Below, in pieces: positions 62,101-64,000 of a stretch of DNA of 64,000 nucleotides. The stretch comes from Brevibacillus panacihumi (GTDB lineage: Bacteria > Bacillota > Bacilli > Brevibacillales > Brevibacillaceae), in NCBI RefSeq assembly GCF_003710985.1, contig NZ_RHHT01000003.1, positions 124,001 to 188,000 of the forward strand. Direction: 5' to 3'. The translations under genes and the position numbers were made by a program. Each line of letters begins with the position of its first letter. Positions within the stretch are counted from its first letter, which is position 1. The notes under the pieces are model-generated. The model was not told the origin of the DNA. It made no database searches and was given only the letters and a program-made list of their open reading frames with translations.

Positions 62101-63499
62101 TCCGACCTCCCTGCTGCGGTATTGGACGACGCGATATCTGCTCACCCTGTGTGTAGGATTGCTTATTATTGGGGTCGTCTCTGCGATTTGGATCAAGGAG
62201 GCGGCGACGGAGAAGCAGCTCGAAGTCACGAGCTTGTTCGTGGAAGAGGTAGCCGATCGGGTTGTGGACAACGAAGGAAAATTGTATGTCGGTGAGACGC
62301 TGCACCAGATTTTGGAGAGCAGGCGCCGCTTTATGGGCGTAGACCGCAATCTGCTGCTGTTTATCAAGGATGTGCATGGTCGGATCATCTACAGCAAATC
62401 GGGCTTGCCCTCTTCCTTCCAGGAGGATGTCCCTCGCTTGCTTATGATCGCGGAACAGTCCAGCAAGGTCAAGTCGCTTCAAGGGGATACTCTCTATGTC
62501 GTAAAAAAAGATCTGGACAATGACCGTGAAAAGCTGGGGACCATCCTGTTGCTGTTCCCGGAGACGGATGTTCGCGTCAGTCCGGAACAGCTTCAATACC
62601 TGGTCATCATGCTGGGCAGCTTGGGCGTGTTGGGCTGGGCCGTCATCTATTTTCATTCCCGCAAGCTGGCCAAGCCGATCGAGGATGTAGTCGCGGCCGC
62701 GAAGCGAATCGTGGAGGGCGATTACGAGGTTACCATCACCAAGCAGATCAAGGAAAAGGAAATTCACGAGCTGGTCTCGACGTTCAAGGAGATGGCGGAT
62801 CGGCTAAGGCAATTGGAGAGCATGCGCACGGAGCTTTTGGCTGGCGTCACGCATGAATTGAAGACTCCGGTCACTTCTATCAGCGGCTTGATTCAGGCGA
62901 TTAATGACAAGGTGGTCTCAGGAGAAGAAGAGCGGGAGTTTTTGGTGATCTGTCTGCGAGAGACCAAGCGCCTGGAGAAAATGGTGGAGGATTTGCTCGA
63001 TTTCAACTCTTTTGCTGTCGGCGAAATCACGGTCAACCGAGAGTTGCAAAATGTGAACAAACTCATTTACGAGATTGCCTCCCAGTGGCAGATCGGACAG
63101 GATGCTGAAATCCTTAGACTCCATGCGACTATTCCGGAGCAGCAGTGGGTCGTGCCTGTCGATCCTGGGCGGGTGCAGCAGATCCTGATCAATCTGCTGA
63201 ACAACGCACGGCAAGCGATCGATGCGGATGGCAGGATCGAGCTGCGACTCTATGAAACGGAGGATGATCTGCGCTTAGATGTGACGGACAATGGCAAGGG
63301 CATCCCAGAAAACGAACAACCCTTAATTTTCGAGCGATTTTTCCGGGGCAGCAATAAAAAGGACAAGGTCCGTGGATTGGGTCTGGGTCTGTCGTTTTCC
63401 AGAATCATGGCGAGAGCCTTGGGAGGAGACCTCATTTTGACGAAAAGTGATGAGCATGGGTCTACGTTCACGCTGATCCTGCCCAAAAACAGGGAATGA
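62081..63499 (+). CDS. Sensor histidine kinase (HAMP-containing)
   Basis: A 472-residue membrane kinase, partner of the OmpR-type regulator. Span 1 is about residues 20-38, a 130-residue extracellular sensor follows, span 2 is 172-192, HAMP 193-245, HisKA with phospho-acceptor His258 in AGVTHELKTP, and the ATPase domain with N-box NLLNNARQA, DNGKGIP and RGLGLGLSFSRIM. Start is GTG 62081 inside the regulator gene. The sensor domain has no recognised fold. Confidence 0.92.
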   Translation: MFLINHNPTSLLRYWTTRYLLTLCVGLLIIGVVSAIWIKEAATEKQLEVTSLFVEEVADRVVDNEGKLYVGETLHQILESRRRFMGVDRNLLLFIKDVHGRIIYSKSGLPSSFQEDVPRLLMIAEQSSKVKSLQGDTLYVVKKDLDNDREKLGTILLLFPETDVRVSPEQLQYLVIMLGSLGVLGWAVIYFHSRKLAKPIEDVVAAAKRIVEGDYEVTITKQIKEKEIHELVSTFKEMADRLRQLESMRTELLAGVTHELKTPVTSISGLIQAINDKVVSGEEEREFLVICLRETKRLEKMVEDLLDFNSFAVGEITVNRELQNVNKLIYEIASQWQIGQDAEILRLHATIPEQQWVVPVDPGRVQQILINLLNNARQAIDADGRIELRLYETEDDLRLDVTDNGKGIPENEQPLIFERFFRGSNKKDKVRGLGLGLSFSRIMARALGGDLILTKSDEHGSTFTLILPKNRE

Positions 63500-63503
63500 C
63501 GAA

Positions 63504-63531
63504 GAAGCTTCACCGCGCAAGGTGAAGCTTC
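63504..63531. terminator. Hairpin shared by convergent kinase and TRAP genes
   Basis: GAAGCTTCACC (63504-63514) pairs perfectly with GGTGAAGCTTC (63521-63531). It includes the stop of the TRAP gene. The T-runs on either side are poor, so termination strength is uncertain. Confidence 0.5.
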
Positions 63532-64000
63532 TCGATTTCCTGCATCAGCTCAGGGCCGATTTGAGGGGCAAACGAGTCATAGACTGGCTGCAAAGCCTGA
63601 CGCCAAGCCGCCCGCTCCTCCTCCGTCTGGATGTGCGTTTGCATCAATTCCTTCGTGAGCAGCTCGTCCAACTGCTGCGCATTCATTTCCACAGACAGTT
63701 GATTGTTGAAGGCCGTCGCTTCCTTCAGCGCTTCTTCGATGGCTTGCTTCAGGTGGTCAGGAAGCTCCTTCCAAAACGGTTCGTTTACGATCACCGCATA
63801 TCCCAAAAAATTGTGGTTGCTGACCGTCAGATGCTTTTGGACTTCGTACAAGCGTTTGGTATACAGATTGGAGATAGTGTTCTCCTCGCCATCTACCTTG
63901 CCTGTGGCCAACAAGATGTAGAGGTCGCCGAACGAAGAACCGACGGGAATCGCCCCGAGAGTCCGGTAATGGGTGTCCAGCACCTTGCTGGGAATAATGC
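63510..64000 (-). CDS. dctP: TRAP transporter solute-binding protein DctP family (C-terminal part, cut by window edge)
   Basis: Extracytoplasmic binding protein of a TRAP dicarboxylate-type transporter. About 163 C-terminal residues are visible and the frame is open to the right edge. Family marks are YRTLGAIPVGSSFGDLYILLATGKVDGEENTISNL with the carboxylate-binding region, then FLGYAVIVNEPFWKELP and a helical tail. The N-terminal part, signal peptide and membrane subunits dctQM lie outside the window. It converges with the histidine kinase, which may sense the same solute. Confidence 0.88.
   Translation of the reverse strand, partial: IIPSKVLDTHYRTLGAIPVGSSFGDLYILLATGKVDGEENTISNLYTKRLYEVQKHLTVSNHNFLGYAVIVNEPFWKELPDHLKQAIEEALKEATAFNNQLSVEMNAQQLDELLTKELMQTHIQTEEERAAWRQALQPVYDSFAPQIGPELMQEIEKLHLAR

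Overview
The window looks like chromosomal DNA of a low-to-moderate GC, endospore-forming Gram-positive bacterium of the Paenibacillaceae, most likely Brevibacillus or a close relative. This is an inference from strong AGGAGG-type ribosome binding sites, frequent TTG and GTG starts, lipoprotein-type binding proteins, a Bacillus megaterium-style anaerobic B12 operon with a CbiH60-type fusion, and MerR, TetR, GntR and XRE regulators with Gram-positive operators. I see no rRNA, tRNA, CRISPR array, insertion sequence or phage gene.

Layout. 1-3573 (minus): a nosD-nosL-nosY-nosF block for copper delivery to nitrous oxide reductase, cut by the left edge; nosZ is not in the window. 4135-12173: a catabolic locus with an L-2-hydroxyglutarate oxidase-like gene (lhgO) diverging from a row holding a metallo-beta-lactamase-fold hydrolase, a DUF6282-type metal hydrolase, an MFS importer, a GntR/FadR regulator and a GlcD/GlcF-type D-2-hydroxyacid dehydrogenase. 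Copies of TTGTAnTACAA lie at all three promoters, so the regulator probably controls both arms. 12337-17975: miscellaneous genes (methyltransferase, DinB-fold protein, alpha/beta hydrolase, methyl-accepting chemotaxis protein, HExxH protease-like lipoprotein).

18057-36024 holds two complete D-dipeptide uptake systems read away from each other. The minus-strand system is ddpX (VanX-type D-Ala-D-Ala dipeptidase), a binding protein, two permeases, two ATPases and an XRE-cupin regulator. The plus-strand system is a binding protein, a LytS-like histidine kinase with no sensor domain, an AraC-type response regulator, an unrecognised polytopic membrane protein, a second binding protein, two permeases, a DppA-type D-aminopeptidase and two ATPases. 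Together they suggest sensing, import and hydrolysis of cell-wall D-amino-acid peptides.

36063-55547 is one long cobalamin operon. It has a sigma-A promoter, a cobalamin riboswitch and an intrinsic terminator, followed by 20 tightly packed genes covering uroporphyrinogen III to adenosylcobalamin by the cobalt-early (anaerobic) route, including a fused CbiH60 and a CbiX with a very His-rich tail.

55544-64000: a TetR-DoxX pair, a MerR-DUF4260 pair bracketed by two near-identical terminator sequences, an IsdG/HmoA-like monooxygenase, a monoacylglycerol-lipase-like hydrolase, a DctA-type dicarboxylate symporter with a cre site, a copper-amine-oxidase-N domain secreted protein, an OmpR-type two-component system and the C-terminal end of a TRAP DctP binding protein running off the right edge.
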